Origin: Kineococcus xinjiangensis
GTDB taxonomy: Bacteria > Actinomycetota > Actinomycetes > Actinomycetales > Kineococcaceae
Assembly (NCBI RefSeq): GCF_002934625.1
Contig: NZ_PTJD01000016.1
Coordinates: 1-64,000 of the forward strand
Reading direction: 5' to 3'
DNA: 64,000 nucleotides
Shown: positions 25,272-34,510 of the stretch, one piece after another
Position numbering within the stretch: the stretch's first letter is position 1
How the letters are laid out: the number at the start of each line of letters is the position of its first letter
Position numbers and translations under genes: made by a program
Notes under the pieces: model-generated
Told to the model about the DNA's origin: nothing
The model's database searches: none
What the model saw: the letters and a program-made list of their open reading frames with translations, nothing else

Positions 25272-26453
25272 TCAGACCACGGGGATGTCCTGCGGGGTGT
25301 CGCTGCGCGCCGGCCGGCCCTGGGCCAGGCGCTCCCGCTGCGGCACGACGACGTACTTCGGGTCCTTCGTGGAGTGCACGCCGGCCTCGAACACGGCCAT
25401 GCGGGTCAGCAGGGAGCCGGCCATCAGCGCCGCTCCGGAGGCGGCGCAGGCGAGGCGGGAGCGCCGTCCGAGCCAGGCCCCCGCGACGCCCGCGACCGTG
25501 AGCGCCCGCGCGGCCCGCAGGTACCGGCCCGGGCGCCCCTGCACGTAGGGCTCGCTGAGCAGGCCGTGCCCGTGCTCGACGCGGTGGGCCGCCGTCAGCT
25601 CCAGGCACGCCCCGAGCAGGGCCGCCCGCCGCGCGGGACCGACCTCGCCGGTGCGGCCGAGGACGAGGGCCGCCCCGGCGCTCGCCGCGAGCGCGCTGCC
25701 GGCGAAGACGAACGGCAGCTCCCGGTGCACCTCGTGCCACGAGGGCACGGCGGTGTCCGCGAACAGCACAGCGGTGTAGGTGGCCAGCAGGGGCGCCACC
25801 ACGGCCGCGCCCGCACCGGCCGCCGACGCCGCGGGCGGGGCGCAGCGGCGGAGGAGGCCGAGGACGCCACGGTCGGGCAGCAGCGGCGCCGCCTCCAGGA
25901 CGGCCGCGGCACCCGCCAGCGGCCCGTAGGCGGTGAGGATCCAGGTGCCCACGGACATCGGCGACGTCGGCTTCGCCACCCGCAGCATGTTGTAGAACCG
26001 CTCAGGACGGCCGAGGTCGATGATGAGGAAGTACGCGCTGGCGCCCAGCGCGCCCAGGGACGTCAGGCGCAGGCCGCGGCGGACGGAGACCTCCCCGCGG
26101 GCGTCGGCGACGACGGCCAGCATCGAGGAGCCCGCGGCCAGCCCGCCCGTGAAGAGGTAGTAGGCGATGTCGTGCGTCCAGATCGGCGGCTTGAGGATGG
26201 GCTGCCCGTAGTAGGAGCGGAACTCCGCCTCCGGAACCACCGCGTGCACGTCGCCGCGGCGCTTGCGGCGGCCGGCGCGGCCCTTCTCGCGGCGGCCCAT
26301 GCCGGCCTCCCACATCCGCGCCGCCTGACCGCCCACGGGATCGGTGCGGGTGGGGGTGTGCCCGGCGGGCTCGCCCCCGGGTTCCCGCGTCGGGCTCGGC
26401 TGCGTCGCGGGACCCGCGGAGCCCTCGGGCCGGGTGCCGTTCGCCCCGCTCAT
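25272..26453 (-). CDS. nrfD: NrfD/PsrC-type membrane subunit of formate dehydrogenase
   Basis: A 393-aa protein. A 65-residue hydrophilic Arg/Pro-rich N-terminal extension is followed by about eight transmembrane helices of the NrfD family (WTHDIAYYLFTGGLAAGSSMLAVVAD, LIIDLGRPERFYNMLRVAKPTSPMSVGTWIL). NrfD subunits pass electrons between the iron-sulfur subunit and membrane quinones without a haem. ATGA overlap with fdhB couples the two. It replaces the cytochrome b subunit of E. coli FDH-N. The charged N-terminal extension is unusual. Confidence 0.88.
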   Translation of the reverse strand: MSGANGTRPEGSAGPATQPSPTREPGGEPAGHTPTRTDPVGGQAARMWEAGMGRREKGRAGRRKRRGDVHAVVPEAEFRSYYGQPILKPPIWTHDIAYYLFTGGLAAGSSMLAVVADARGEVSVRRGLRLTSLGALGASAYFLIIDLGRPERFYNMLRVAKPTSPMSVGTWILTAYGPLAGAAAVLEAAPLLPDRGVLGLLRRCAPPAASAAGAGAAVVAPLLATYTAVLFADTAVPSWHEVHRELPFVFAGSALAASAGAALVLGRTGEVGPARRAALLGACLELTAAHRVEHGHGLLSEPYVQGRPGRYLRAARALTVAGVAGAWLGRRSRLACAASGAALMAGSLLTRMAVFEAGVHSTKDPKYVVVPQRERLAQGRPARSDTPQDIPVV

Positions 26454-27583
26454 CGCCGCCCCACCGCCGAGGCCAGGACGCCGAGGACCATCGCACCGGC
26501 CGCCACGGCCATCGTGCGGTACATGTCCGGCAGGTCGCGGGTGGTGACGACCGGGTCCGGCGGCAGGCCGTAGACCTCCGGCTCGTCGAGGAGCAGGAAG
26601 AACGCCCCGTCGCCGCCGACGCCGTCGTGCGGGTCGTGCCCGTACAGCCGTGCCTCGGTCACGCCGACGTCGTGCAACTGCTGCCGGCGGCGCTCCGCGC
26701 GCTCGCGCAGCTCGTCGAGGTCACCGAACTGGATGGACTCCGTCGGGCAGGCCTTCGCGCAGGCGGGCGTCTCGTCGGCCTTGAGCCGGTCGTAGCAGAG
26801 GGTGCACTTCCACGCCCGCCCGTCGCTCTCCCGGCGGTCGATGACGCCGTAGGGGCAGGCGGAGACGCAGTAGCCGCAGCCGTTGCAGATGTCCTCCTGC
26901 ACGACGACCGTGCCGAACTCGGTGCGGAAGAGCGAGCCCGTGGGGCAGACGTCGAGGCAGGCGGCGTGCGTGCAGTGCTTGCAGACGTTGGACGCCATCA
27001 GCCAGCGCACGTCGGAGCGGCCCTCGCGGTCCGGCAGCGCACCGGGCGCGTGCATGCCCGGCATCCCGAGCAGCTTCGTCCCCGCCCCGGCCCCGGCCGC
27101 GGCGCTCGCGGCGGCGGAGCTCTTCGAGCCGCAGCCGCCCCCACCGCCGGAGCACCCGCAGCCGCCACCCGCGGCGGCCTCCGCCACCGGTTGGCCCCCG
27201 GGAACCCCGGTGCCCAGCCGCGACGCCTCCTCCAGCGCGTCGATCCCCGCTGCCGCCACCGCCGCGGCGTAGCCGGTGCCGCTCGGGCCGGTCGGGAGCT
27301 CCGCGAACGGCGCCCCCTTGTTCCCGATCGGGCGGGACTGCTCCACGAAGTGCACCGCGCGCCAGGAGTCCGCCCCCAGGCCGCCGGTGTTGTCGTAGGA
27401 GGTGCCGAGCAGGTCGATGCCGTCCTCCGGCACCAGGTTCCACTCCTTGCAGGCCACCTCGCACGCCTTGCACCCGATGCACACCGACGTGTCGGTGAAG
27501 AAGCCCTTCCGCGACGGCGGGGCGTCGTAGCCCGCGTCGACAGCGGGATCCACGGGGCCGTAGAGACTGTTCGCCGAGACCAT
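26450..27583 (-). CDS. fdhB: Formate dehydrogenase iron-sulfur subunit
   Basis: A 377-aa four-cluster ferredoxin subunit. Cys groups at 35/38/41/45, 201/204/209/213, 233/236/239/243 and 260/263/275/279 match four [4Fe-4S] sites. A C-terminal hydrophobic helix (MAVAAGAMVLGVLASAVG) looks like the membrane anchor of FdnH-type subunits. Residues about 133-170 are an unusual Gly/Ala insert with GCGCSGGGGGCGS, absent from typical homologues. Its ATG starts on the base after the fdhA TAG, and it overlaps nrfD. It passes electrons from FdhA to NrfD. Confidence 0.92.
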   Translation of the reverse strand: MVSANSLYGPVDPAVDAGYDAPPSRKGFFTDTSVCIGCKACEVACKEWNLVPEDGIDLLGTSYDNTGGLGADSWRAVHFVEQSRPIGNKGAPFAELPTGPSGTGYAAAVAAAGIDALEEASRLGTGVPGGQPVAEAAAGGGCGCSGGGGGCGSKSSAAASAAAGAGAGTKLLGMPGMHAPGALPDREGRSDVRWLMASNVCKHCTHAACLDVCPTGSLFRTEFGTVVVQEDICNGCGYCVSACPYGVIDRRESDGRAWKCTLCYDRLKADETPACAKACPTESIQFGDLDELRERAERRRQQLHDVGVTEARLYGHDPHDGVGGDGAFFLLLDEPEVYGLPPDPVVTTRDLPDMYRTMAVAAGAMVLGVLASAVGRR

Positions 27584-30500
27584 CTAGCGCTCCCCCTCGT
27601 CCCCGCCGACCGGCGTCTTCTGGTCCTGCGCGGTCCCGCGCTCCCAGTGGTGCTCCACCGACGTGAACTCGTCCACGTCCTCCGGCGCGGCCCCGGTGCC
27701 GATGCCGGTGCGGCCCCCCTGGGCCTGCTCTTCGCGGTCCTTCCCGGCCGGGTGCAGGTACTCGTCGGTGACGGCCACCGTGCCCGTCGCCATCGAGACG
27801 TGCCCCTTGCGCCGGTACTCGTCCACCAGCGCCAGCATGTCCCGCCCCCGGGGCCGGCGGCCGGGCCGCAGGTCGCAGGTGCCCGCCTTGAACTCCTGGA
27901 TGTGCACGTTCGGGTCCAGGGTCAGGTGCGGCAGGTCGTTGACGACGTCGCCGCTGGTCAGACCCCCCGGGCCCCAGTGGAACGGCAGCCAGATCTGGTG
28001 CACCACCCGGTCCTGGATGCGCAGCGGCGCGAGCCGGTCGGTGACCATCACCCTCGCCTCGACGACGGCGCGGGCGGTGATGACGTGCGCCCACTCCATG
28101 TGCCGCAACCCGCGCTCGGCCGCCAGTTCCGGCGAGACCTCCATGAACAGCGCCGGCTGCAGCTCCGCCAGGTAGGGAAGGTACCGGCTCATCGCCCCGG
28201 CCGTGTGGTGCTCGGTGAGCCGCGACGTGGTCCACACGTACGGGAACACCTCGCTGCCCGGCTCCGGCGGGCTCGGGTGCATCTCGTTGAGGTGGTGGGT
28301 GTACATCTGCCGCGCGGGGTTCTGCTGCTGGCCGTAGAGGGAGTTGCGGAACGGCGACTCCCCCGGCTCGTAGTGCGCGGGCAGCGGGCCGTCGAGGACG
28401 CCCTTGGGCGCGAACAGCCAGGCCTTGCCGTCGGCCTGCATGATGAACGGGTCGTCGCCGGCGAGGGCGTCGGCGCCGCTGGAGCCCGGTTCGGGGCGGT
28501 ACGACGGGGGCTTGGTGACCTGGAAGTCGGGCACGTCGTCACCCACCCAGCGGCCCTGCTCCTCGTCCCACCACACCAGCGCCTTGCGCTCGCTCCAGGG
28601 CTTGCCCTCGGGGTCGGCGGAGGCGCGGTTGTAGAGGATGCGGCGGTTCATCGGCCAGGCCCAGCCCCACTCCGGCGCGTGCAGGCCCTGCTCCCGGCCG
28701 GGCTTGCGCCGCGCGGCCTGGTTCACCCCGTCGGCGAACACGCCGGCGTAGATCCAGCAGCCGCCCGAGGTGGTGCCGTCGGCGCGCATGCCCGTGAACC
28801 CGGGCAGCAGCTCGCCGCTGGTGAGGTCGTAGCCGTTGATCTCCTTCAGGACGGTCTCGGCGTCGGGCTCCTGCGTCGGCCCGTGCACCGGGTAGTCCCA
28901 CGTCAGGTCGAGCAGGGCGCGGTCGCGGGGGTCGTCGGAACCCGCCAGCCGCTCCCGCATCCGCCGGCCCAGGTGGTAGAAGAACCACAGCTCGGAGCGG
29001 CAGTCGTCGCGGGGGTCGACAGCCTTCTCCCGCCACTGCAGCAGCCGCTGCGTCTGGGTGAAGGTGCCCTCCTTCTCCGTGTGGGAGGCGGCGGGCAGGA
29101 AGAACACCTCGGTGCGGCACTCCTCGGGCACGATCTCGCCCGTCTCGACCTCGGGGGCGTCCTTCCAGAACGTGGCGCTCTCGATCATCATGAGGTCGCG
29201 CACGACGAGCCAGTCCAGGTTGGCGAGGCCGATCCGCTGGGCGCGCCCGTTCGCCGAACCCACCGCGGGGTTCTGCCCGAGCAGGAAGTACCCGAAGATC
29301 TTCCCGCCCTCGATCATGTCCATGACCTGGGCGTACGTGCCGTGGTCGCCGTCGATCCGCGGCAGATGGTCGAAGCAGTAGTCGTTCTCCGCCGTCGCCG
29401 CGTCCCCGTAGTACGCCTTGAGCAGACTGACCGCGTAGGCGTCGGCGTTGCCCCAGAAGCCCTTCTGCCCCTCGCCCTTGATCGTGTCGATGTAGGTGGC
29501 GAGGTCCGGGTGCTTGTGGGCGTGCGGCATCGGCAGGTAGCCGGGCAGCAGGTTGTACAGGGTCGGGATGTCCGTCGAGCCCTGGATGCTGGCGTGCCCG
29601 CGCAGCGCCATGATGCCGCCGCCGGGGCGGCCCATGTTGCCGAGCAGGAGCTGCAGGATGGCGCCCGTGCGGATGTACTGCACGCCCGTGCCGCGCTGCG
29701 TCCAGCCGACGCTGTAGACGAGGGCGGTGGTGCGCTCGCGGCCGGAGTTGGAGATCCACGCCTCCGCGACCTCCTCGAAGAGGTCGCGCGGGATGCCGCA
29801 CATCTCCTGCACCATCTCGGGCGTGTAGCGGGCGAAGTGGCGCTTGAGGATCTGCCACACGCAGCGCGGGTGCTCCAGCGTCTCGTCGCGGCGCACCTCG
29901 TGGTGCTCCAGCGCGGCGCCGGCGGAGCCGAGCTGCTGGCCCTCCTCGCTCTCGCGGGTGCGGTCGGTCTCCTCCTCCTCGTCGCCGCCGCCCTCGTGGC
30001 CCTCGTACTGCCAGGACGTCGTGTCGTAGGTGCGGGTCTCGGAGTCGAAGCCGGAGAACAGCCCGTCCAGGTCCTCCGTGTCGGCGTAGTCCTCCGACAC
30101 GATCCACGAGGCGTTGGTGTACGCACGGACGTACTCGGCGAACTCCCGGCCCTGGCTCAGGACGCGGTTGATGACCGCGCCCAGCAGGACGATGTCGGAC
30201 CCGGAGCGGATCGGCACGTACGTGTCCGCCAGCGCGCTGGTGCGCGTGAAGCGGGGGTCGATGTGGATGACCTTGGCGCCGCGCGCCTTGGCCTCCATCA
30301 CCCACTGGAACCCGACGGGATGGCACTCGGCCATGTTCGAGCCCTGGATGACGATGCAGTCCGCGTTGCTCAGGTCCTGCAGGTCACCCGTCGCACCACC
30401 GCGACCGAACGAGGCTCCCAGACCGGGAACCGTGGCGGAGTGTCAAATGCGGGCCTGGTTCTCCACCTGGATCGCGCCCATGGCGGTGAACAGCTTCTTG

Positions 30501-31012
30501 ATGAGGTAGTTCTCCTCGTTGTCCAGGGTCGCGCCGCCGAGGCTCGCGACGCCCCGGGTGCGGCGCAGGAACCGCCCCTCGGAGTCCTTCTCCTCCCAGC
30601 CCCGCCGCCGGGCGTCCAGCACCCGGTCCACGATCATGTCCATCGCGGTGTCGAGGTCGAGGTCCTCCCACTCCGTCGCGTACGGGCGGCGGTAGCGGAC
30701 CTTCGTGGCGCGCTCGTCCCCGGTGACGAGCTGCTTGCTGGCCGAGCCCTTGGGGCACAGCCGGCCGCGCGAGATGGGGCTGTCCGGGTCGCCCTCGATC
30801 TGCACGATCCGCTCGTCCTTGACGAAGACGCGCTGCCCGCAGCCGACGGCGCAGTAGGGGCAGACGGAGCGCGCGACGCGGTCGGCCGTCACGGTGCGCG
30901 CGTCCAGGGCCTTGGAGCGGCCGGACTGCGCGGCGGCACCGCGCCCGAGCGGATCGGAACCCGTGAGCTGCCGGTACACCGGCCAGCCCTCGATCCAGGT
31001 GCGCACGCCCAT
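27584..31012 (-). CDS. fdhA: Selenocysteine-containing formate dehydrogenase catalytic subunit (UGA read as Sec190)
   Basis: A 1142-aa molybdopterin enzyme oxidising formate to CO2, encoded across an in-frame UGA at 30443-30445. Before it: MGVRTWIEGWPVYRQLTG, the [4Fe-4S] ligands C51, C54, C58 and C86, and ending ENQARI. After it: HSATVPGLGASFGRGGATGDL and SNADCIVIQGSNMAECHPVGFQW. This matches the Sec/Cys-His motif at the molybdenum site of FdhF/FdnG. A SECIS hairpin follows the UGA. The ATG has AGGAGG upstream and the true stop is TAG. No twin-arginine signal is visible. Annotation pipelines may split it at the UGA. Confidence 0.95.
30413..30445 (-). promoter_or_regulatory. SECIS element with the recoded UGA of fdhA
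   Basis: Eleven nucleotides after the UGA, the mRNA forms GGTTCCC-GGTCT-GGGAGCC (30431 down to 30413), a 7-bp stem with one G-U pair and a GGTCT loop. From memory, E. coli fdhF has the same 11-nt spacing, the same GGUU 5' start and a GGUCU apical loop, which SelB's winged helices read. The hairpin lies in codons conserved for protein reasons too, but the loop identity is striking. Confidence 0.88.
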
Positions 31013-31243
31013 CGCGGACCTCCTGCAGCGGTGCGGAAGGCGCTCGTCGTCTCCGGCGCCGTCGCTGCGCGCAAGTCTGGCGCAGCGCGGCTGATCTCGC
31101 AGCCCGGCGCGCCGGGCGGTCGCGGACGCGGGCCCGGCGGGGGCGGCCAGGGCGGGTGCCCCGGAGCCTGCGCGCGGCCACGGTAGCGTGACCGGCACCC
31201 GCTGGGGACGGTGGCGGGCTCGGACCTCCCGGGGAGCACCTGC

Positions 31244-32401
31244 ATGAGCCGCCGCACGGACCACCGCACGAGCGCCACCGCACCGGAGCGCGCCGCGCCA
31301 CGGGGCACCGCCCCGGAGGGCGCAGCACCTCCCGGTCTGCGCCCCGCGCTGGTGGGCGCCCTGGTCTTCCTCCTCCTCGCCGCCGCGCTGCTGCTGTGGT
31401 CGAAGTGGGACCCCTACTCCCGCCGCGTGGTCGAGCTGAGCGCGAGCGGTACCTGGGCGGGCAGTTCCGTGCTCGCCACCGCGGGCGTCGAGCCGGGCGC
31501 CGCCCCGAGCCTGCGGGCGGGCTGGGCGTTCCTGCTCGGCTACACCGCCGCCGTCTGGAAGGCCGTGGTCGCCGGGCTGGTCATCGCCGCCGCGGTGCAG
31601 ACGCTCGTGCCCCGGCGCTGGCTGCTCGGCGTGCTGTCCCGCCGCTCCGACGCCGGGAGCGCGCTCGTCGGCGGCCTGCTGTCCACCCCGTCGATGATGT
31701 GCACCTGCTGCACGGCACCCGTCGCCGGTGCCCTGAGGCGCAGCGGGGTCCCCACCGCCGGGGCGGTGGCGTACTGGCTGGGCAACCCCCTGCTCAACCC
31801 CGCGGTGCTCGTGTTCCTCCTGCTGGTCGCCCCCTGGCAGTGGGCGGCCGTGCGCGCCGGGGTGGGGGCGCTGGTCGTGGTGGGCGGCAGCGTCCTCGTC
31901 GCGCGGCTGACGACCCCCCGCCTCGACCCCGCGTCGGCCGCCGCGGTGGTGGCGGCCGTGCCGAGCGCAGGCGACGACGCCCGGGACGAGGACCCCGCCG
32001 GCGCGGCGGGGCGCTTCGCGCGCAGCCTGCTGCGCACCTCCGCCGTGGTGGTGCCCGAGTACGCCGTCGTCGTCTTCGCCGTGGGCTGCTTCAGCGGCTG
32101 GCTGTTCCCGCTGGGGCAGTCGGCGCAGTCGTGGGGGGCGCTGGCCCTCCTCGCAGCCCTGGTGCTCGGCACCCTGCTCGTGATCCCCACCGCCGGGGAG
32201 ATCCCGCTGGCCCAGGGGCTGGCCGCGGCGGGCGCCGGGGGCGCGGTCGTCGGGGCCCTGCTCATCACCCTGCCGGCGCTGAGCCTGCCGTCCATGGCGA
32301 TGGTCGCGCGCGCGCTGACGTGGCGGGTGACGTTGCTGGCCGCGGCCGTCGTCGTCGCCGGCGGGGCGCTCGCCGCGGGCCTGCTGCCGCTGCTGTCCTG
32401 A
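31244..32401 (+). CDS. Permease (DUF318/YraQ-like family)
   Basis: A 385-aa membrane protein with about ten hydrophobic segments in two repeats, typical of the predicted-permease family that includes SO_0444/YraQ-type proteins. The conserved core is LLSTPSMMCTCCTAPVAGALRRSGVPTAGAVAYWLGNPLLNPAV in the first half and LVIPTAGEIPLAQGLAAAG in the second. Relatives have been linked to metal or metalloid efflux, and the CTCCTAP Cys motif would suit soft-metal binding. It is divergent from fdhA, but no functional link is shown. Confidence 0.78.
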   Translation: MSRRTDHRTSATAPERAAPRGTAPEGAAPPGLRPALVGALVFLLLAAALLLWSKWDPYSRRVVELSASGTWAGSSVLATAGVEPGAAPSLRAGWAFLLGYTAAVWKAVVAGLVIAAAVQTLVPRRWLLGVLSRRSDAGSALVGGLLSTPSMMCTCCTAPVAGALRRSGVPTAGAVAYWLGNPLLNPAVLVFLLLVAPWQWAAVRAGVGALVVVGGSVLVARLTTPRLDPASAAAVVAAVPSAGDDARDEDPAGAAGRFARSLLRTSAVVVPEYAVVVFAVGCFSGWLFPLGQSAQSWGALALLAALVLGTLLVIPTAGEIPLAQGLAAAGAGGAVVGALLITLPALSLPSMAMVARALTWRVTLLAAAVVVAGGALAAGLLPLLS

Positions 32402-32423
32402 GGGCGGCGGCTCCCCGGGCGGC

Positions 32424-32660
32424 TCAGACCTCGTCGACGGTGGTGCGCCGCATGCCGTGGCCGACGGGCTCGGTGTAGCTGCTGCTGACCCGGCGCCGGC
32501 GCGGGGCGAAGAAGGCCAGCTCCAGCAGCAGGCCGAGGCCACCGACGACCATGAGGATGACGCCGACCGTGGACAGGTCGATGCCGCTGACGTCGAGCGT
32601 CACGGCGAAGGTGAGGATCGCCCCGAGGGCGATGAGGACGATGGCGGATCCGAGACGCAC
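32424..32660 (-). CDS. DUF6458-like small membrane protein
   Basis: A 78-aa protein with two transmembrane helices (VRLGSAIVLIALGAILTFAV and STVGVILMVVGGLGLLLELAFF) and a basic, polar tail (APRRRRVSSSYTEPV). Small actinobacterial membrane proteins with this LDVSGIDLSTVGVILM motif are common and uncharacterised. The GTG start follows AGGAGG at 5 nt. Confidence 0.72.
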   Translation of the reverse strand: MRLGSAIVLIALGAILTFAVTLDVSGIDLSTVGVILMVVGGLGLLLELAFFAPRRRRVSSSYTEPVGHGMRRTTVDEV

Positions 32661-32815
32661 GGGGACCTCCTGGAGTCGTCGGGCGGTGCCTTCCGGACCC
32701 CAGGCTGACGCGGCCCGCGTCGCGGCGCGCGCCGGTGGGCGGCCGAACGGGTGAGGCTGGTCCGTTGCCGGGGCGGCCGGCGCGAGCGGCCGGCGCGAGC
32801 CATCGGTGCGGCGGG

Positions 32816-33274
32816 TCAGCGCCGGCGCGGGCGGCCCGCGGCGGCGGCGTCGAGGCGCCGCTGCAGCTCCGCCGCCAGTTCCCGCGAGGCCCTCGCCAGC
32901 TCCTCGGCGCGCTCGTCGGGGTCCCCACCGCTGCGCCGCGGGGCGGCCGAGGCCACCGGCGCGCTGCGGGCGCGGCGCAGGACGTCCTCGTTGAGCGCGG
33001 CCAGCAGCCGCCAGTCCTCCGCCTCCGCGAGCGGGCTGCCCGCGAGCCGGGCGAGCATGTGCACGGCGACCAGGGGGTCGAGGCGCTGCGGGGGCTCGGC
33101 GGCGGCGCGCTCGGCGACCCAGGTCACGCGCGCCCACCAGGCGTCGCGGTCGGTCTCCCGCCGCCGCTGCCGGGCGGCCGAGCGGGCCACGAGCGCGGCG
33201 ATGACGGCGGCCACGACCGCGCCGAGGGCGCCGAAGCCGGAACTGAGCACGAACTCCCACCACGCGCTGCGCAT
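32816..33274 (-). CDS. Hypothetical single-pass membrane protein
   Basis: A 152-aa protein with one N-terminal transmembrane helix (GFGALGAVVAAVIAALVARSAA) and a cytoplasmic, Arg/Ala-rich helical tail ending RASRELAAELQRRLDAAAAGRPRRR. No family was recognised. GC pattern and codon use match the neighbours. ATG start. Confidence 0.55.
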   Translation of the reverse strand: MRSAWWEFVLSSGFGALGAVVAAVIAALVARSAARQRRRETDRDAWWARVTWVAERAAAEPPQRLDPLVAVHMLARLAGSPLAEAEDWRLLAALNEDVLRRARSAPVASAAPRRSGGDPDERAEELARASRELAAELQRRLDAAAAGRPRRR

Positions 33275-33342
33275 GCGCCCACCCTGCCGTGCCGGTGCGA
33301 CAGCCCGTCAGGGTCCCTCCCGCATCCGCGCCGGCACCCCTC

Positions 33343-33378
33343 ACGCGCAGCGGACCCCCGACGCGCAGAGGACCCCCG
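33343..33378. repeat. Two 18-bp tandem repeats with nearby inverted copy
   Basis: ACGCGCAG(C/A)GGACCCCCG occurs twice in tandem with one mismatch. GAGGACCCCC (about 33367-33376) is complementary to GGGGGTCCTC about 35 bp downstream, so the region can fold. It lies 16 nt before the stop side of the SPFH gene (63-69 nt upstream of the start of the membrane-protein gene) and could act as its terminator. Confidence 0.55.
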
Positions 33379-33436
33379 ACGCCGTCCGCACCGGAGGGGC
33401 TGCGGCGGAGGGGGTCCTCGGCGAGGATGCGGGCGG

Positions 33437-34510
33437 TCAGCCGCCGCTGGCGGTGCGCTGGGCGCCCTCGGCGGCGCGGGTCGCCCCCGCCGCCTCCGCC
33501 CGCGCCCGCCGCAGCGCCTCGACGGGGTCCTCCAGCGTGGGCACCTCGAAGTCCGGTGCCGGGTGCTGCTCGCTCGGGCGGCGGGACTGCTGCGGCCGCT
33601 GGTCGGAGGTCCCCGGCGCCTGCACCTGTGAGCCCCCGTGCGCGTTGAACATCGACCCGAAGCCCTTGAGCGCGTCGTTCAGCTCGCTCGGCACGATCCA
33701 CAGCTTGTTCGCGTCGCCCTTGGCGATCTGCGGCAGCATCTGCAGGTACTGGTACGCCAGCAGCTTCGGGTCCGGGTCGCCGCGGTGGATCGCGTCGAAG
33801 ACCTGCCCGATGGCCCGCGCCTCACCCTGCGCCCGCAGGATCGCCGCCTGCGCCTGCCCCTCCGCGCGCAGGATCGACGACTGCTTCTCGCCCTCCGCGG
33901 TGAGGATCTGCGACTGCTTCAGGCCCTCGGCGTTGAGGATGGCGGCGCGCCGGTCGCGCTCGGCGCGCATCTGCTTCTCCATCGAGTCCTGCACGCTGTG
34001 CGGCGGGTCGATGGCCTTCAGCTCCACGCGGTTGACGCGGATGCCCCAGCGGCCCGTGGCCTCGTCGAGCACCCCGCGCAGCTGCCCGTTGATCTGGTCG
34101 CGGCTGGTGAGCGTCTGCTCCAGGTCGAGGGAGCCGATGACGTTGCGCAGCGTGGTGACGGTGAGCTGCTCGATGCCCTGGATGTAGTTGGCGATCTCGT
34201 ACGTCGCGGCCTTCGGGTCGGTCGGCTGGTAGTAGATGACCGTGTCGATGCTCACGACGAGGTTGTCGGAGGTGATGACGGGCTGCGGCGGGAAGGAGAC
34301 CACCTGCTCGCGCAGGTCCACCACCGCGCGCGGCTTGTCGATGAACGGCACCAGGATGTTCAGGCCGGCGTCCAGCGTCCGCGAGTAGCGCCCCAGCCGC
34401 TCCACGATGACCGCGGAGGCCTGCGGCACGATGCGGATCGTCTTGGCGATGGCGGCCACGACCAGGATGGCGAGCAGGACGAGCACGACCGGGCCGATGA
34501 CATCACCCAT
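33437..34510 (-). CDS. SPFH/Band 7 (stomatin-like) protein
   Basis: A 357-aa protein. An N-terminal membrane helix (GPVVLVLLAILVVAAIAKTI) precedes the Band 7 domain (IVPQASAVIVERLGRYSRTLDAGLNILVPFID, then VVSIDTVIYYQPTDPKAATYEIANY and RNVIGSLDLEQTLTSRDQIN). A coiled-coil region with EGLKQSQILTAEGEKQSSILRAEGQAQAAILRAQGEA follows. These form membrane microdomain cages and often pair with NfeD proteins, as here (8-nt overlap with the upstream nfeD-like gene). Closest to the QmcA/YbbK group. Confidence 0.92.
   Translation of the reverse strand: MGDVIGPVVLVLLAILVVAAIAKTIRIVPQASAVIVERLGRYSRTLDAGLNILVPFIDKPRAVVDLREQVVSFPPQPVITSDNLVVSIDTVIYYQPTDPKAATYEIANYIQGIEQLTVTTLRNVIGSLDLEQTLTSRDQINGQLRGVLDEATGRWGIRVNRVELKAIDPPHSVQDSMEKQMRAERDRRAAILNAEGLKQSQILTAEGEKQSSILRAEGQAQAAILRAQGEARAIGQVFDAIHRGDPDPKLLAYQYLQMLPQIAKGDANKLWIVPSELNDALKGFGSMFNAHGGSQVQAPGTSDQRPQQSRRPSEQHPAPDFEVPTLEDPVEALRRARAEAAGATRAAEGAQRTASGG

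Noticed and set aside
30440-30446. Frameshift or nonsense mutation splitting fdhA
   Set aside because: The frame is continuous on both sides, the UGA is at the Sec site, a SECIS hairpin follows, and all Sec genes are present.
26627-31186. Very long antisense open frame over the fdh operon
   Set aside because: It is the GC-rich mirror of fdhA/fdhB, with no domain, no ribosome site and biased Arg/Gly/Val composition; the same explains the long frame opposite hrpA at 58810-63237.
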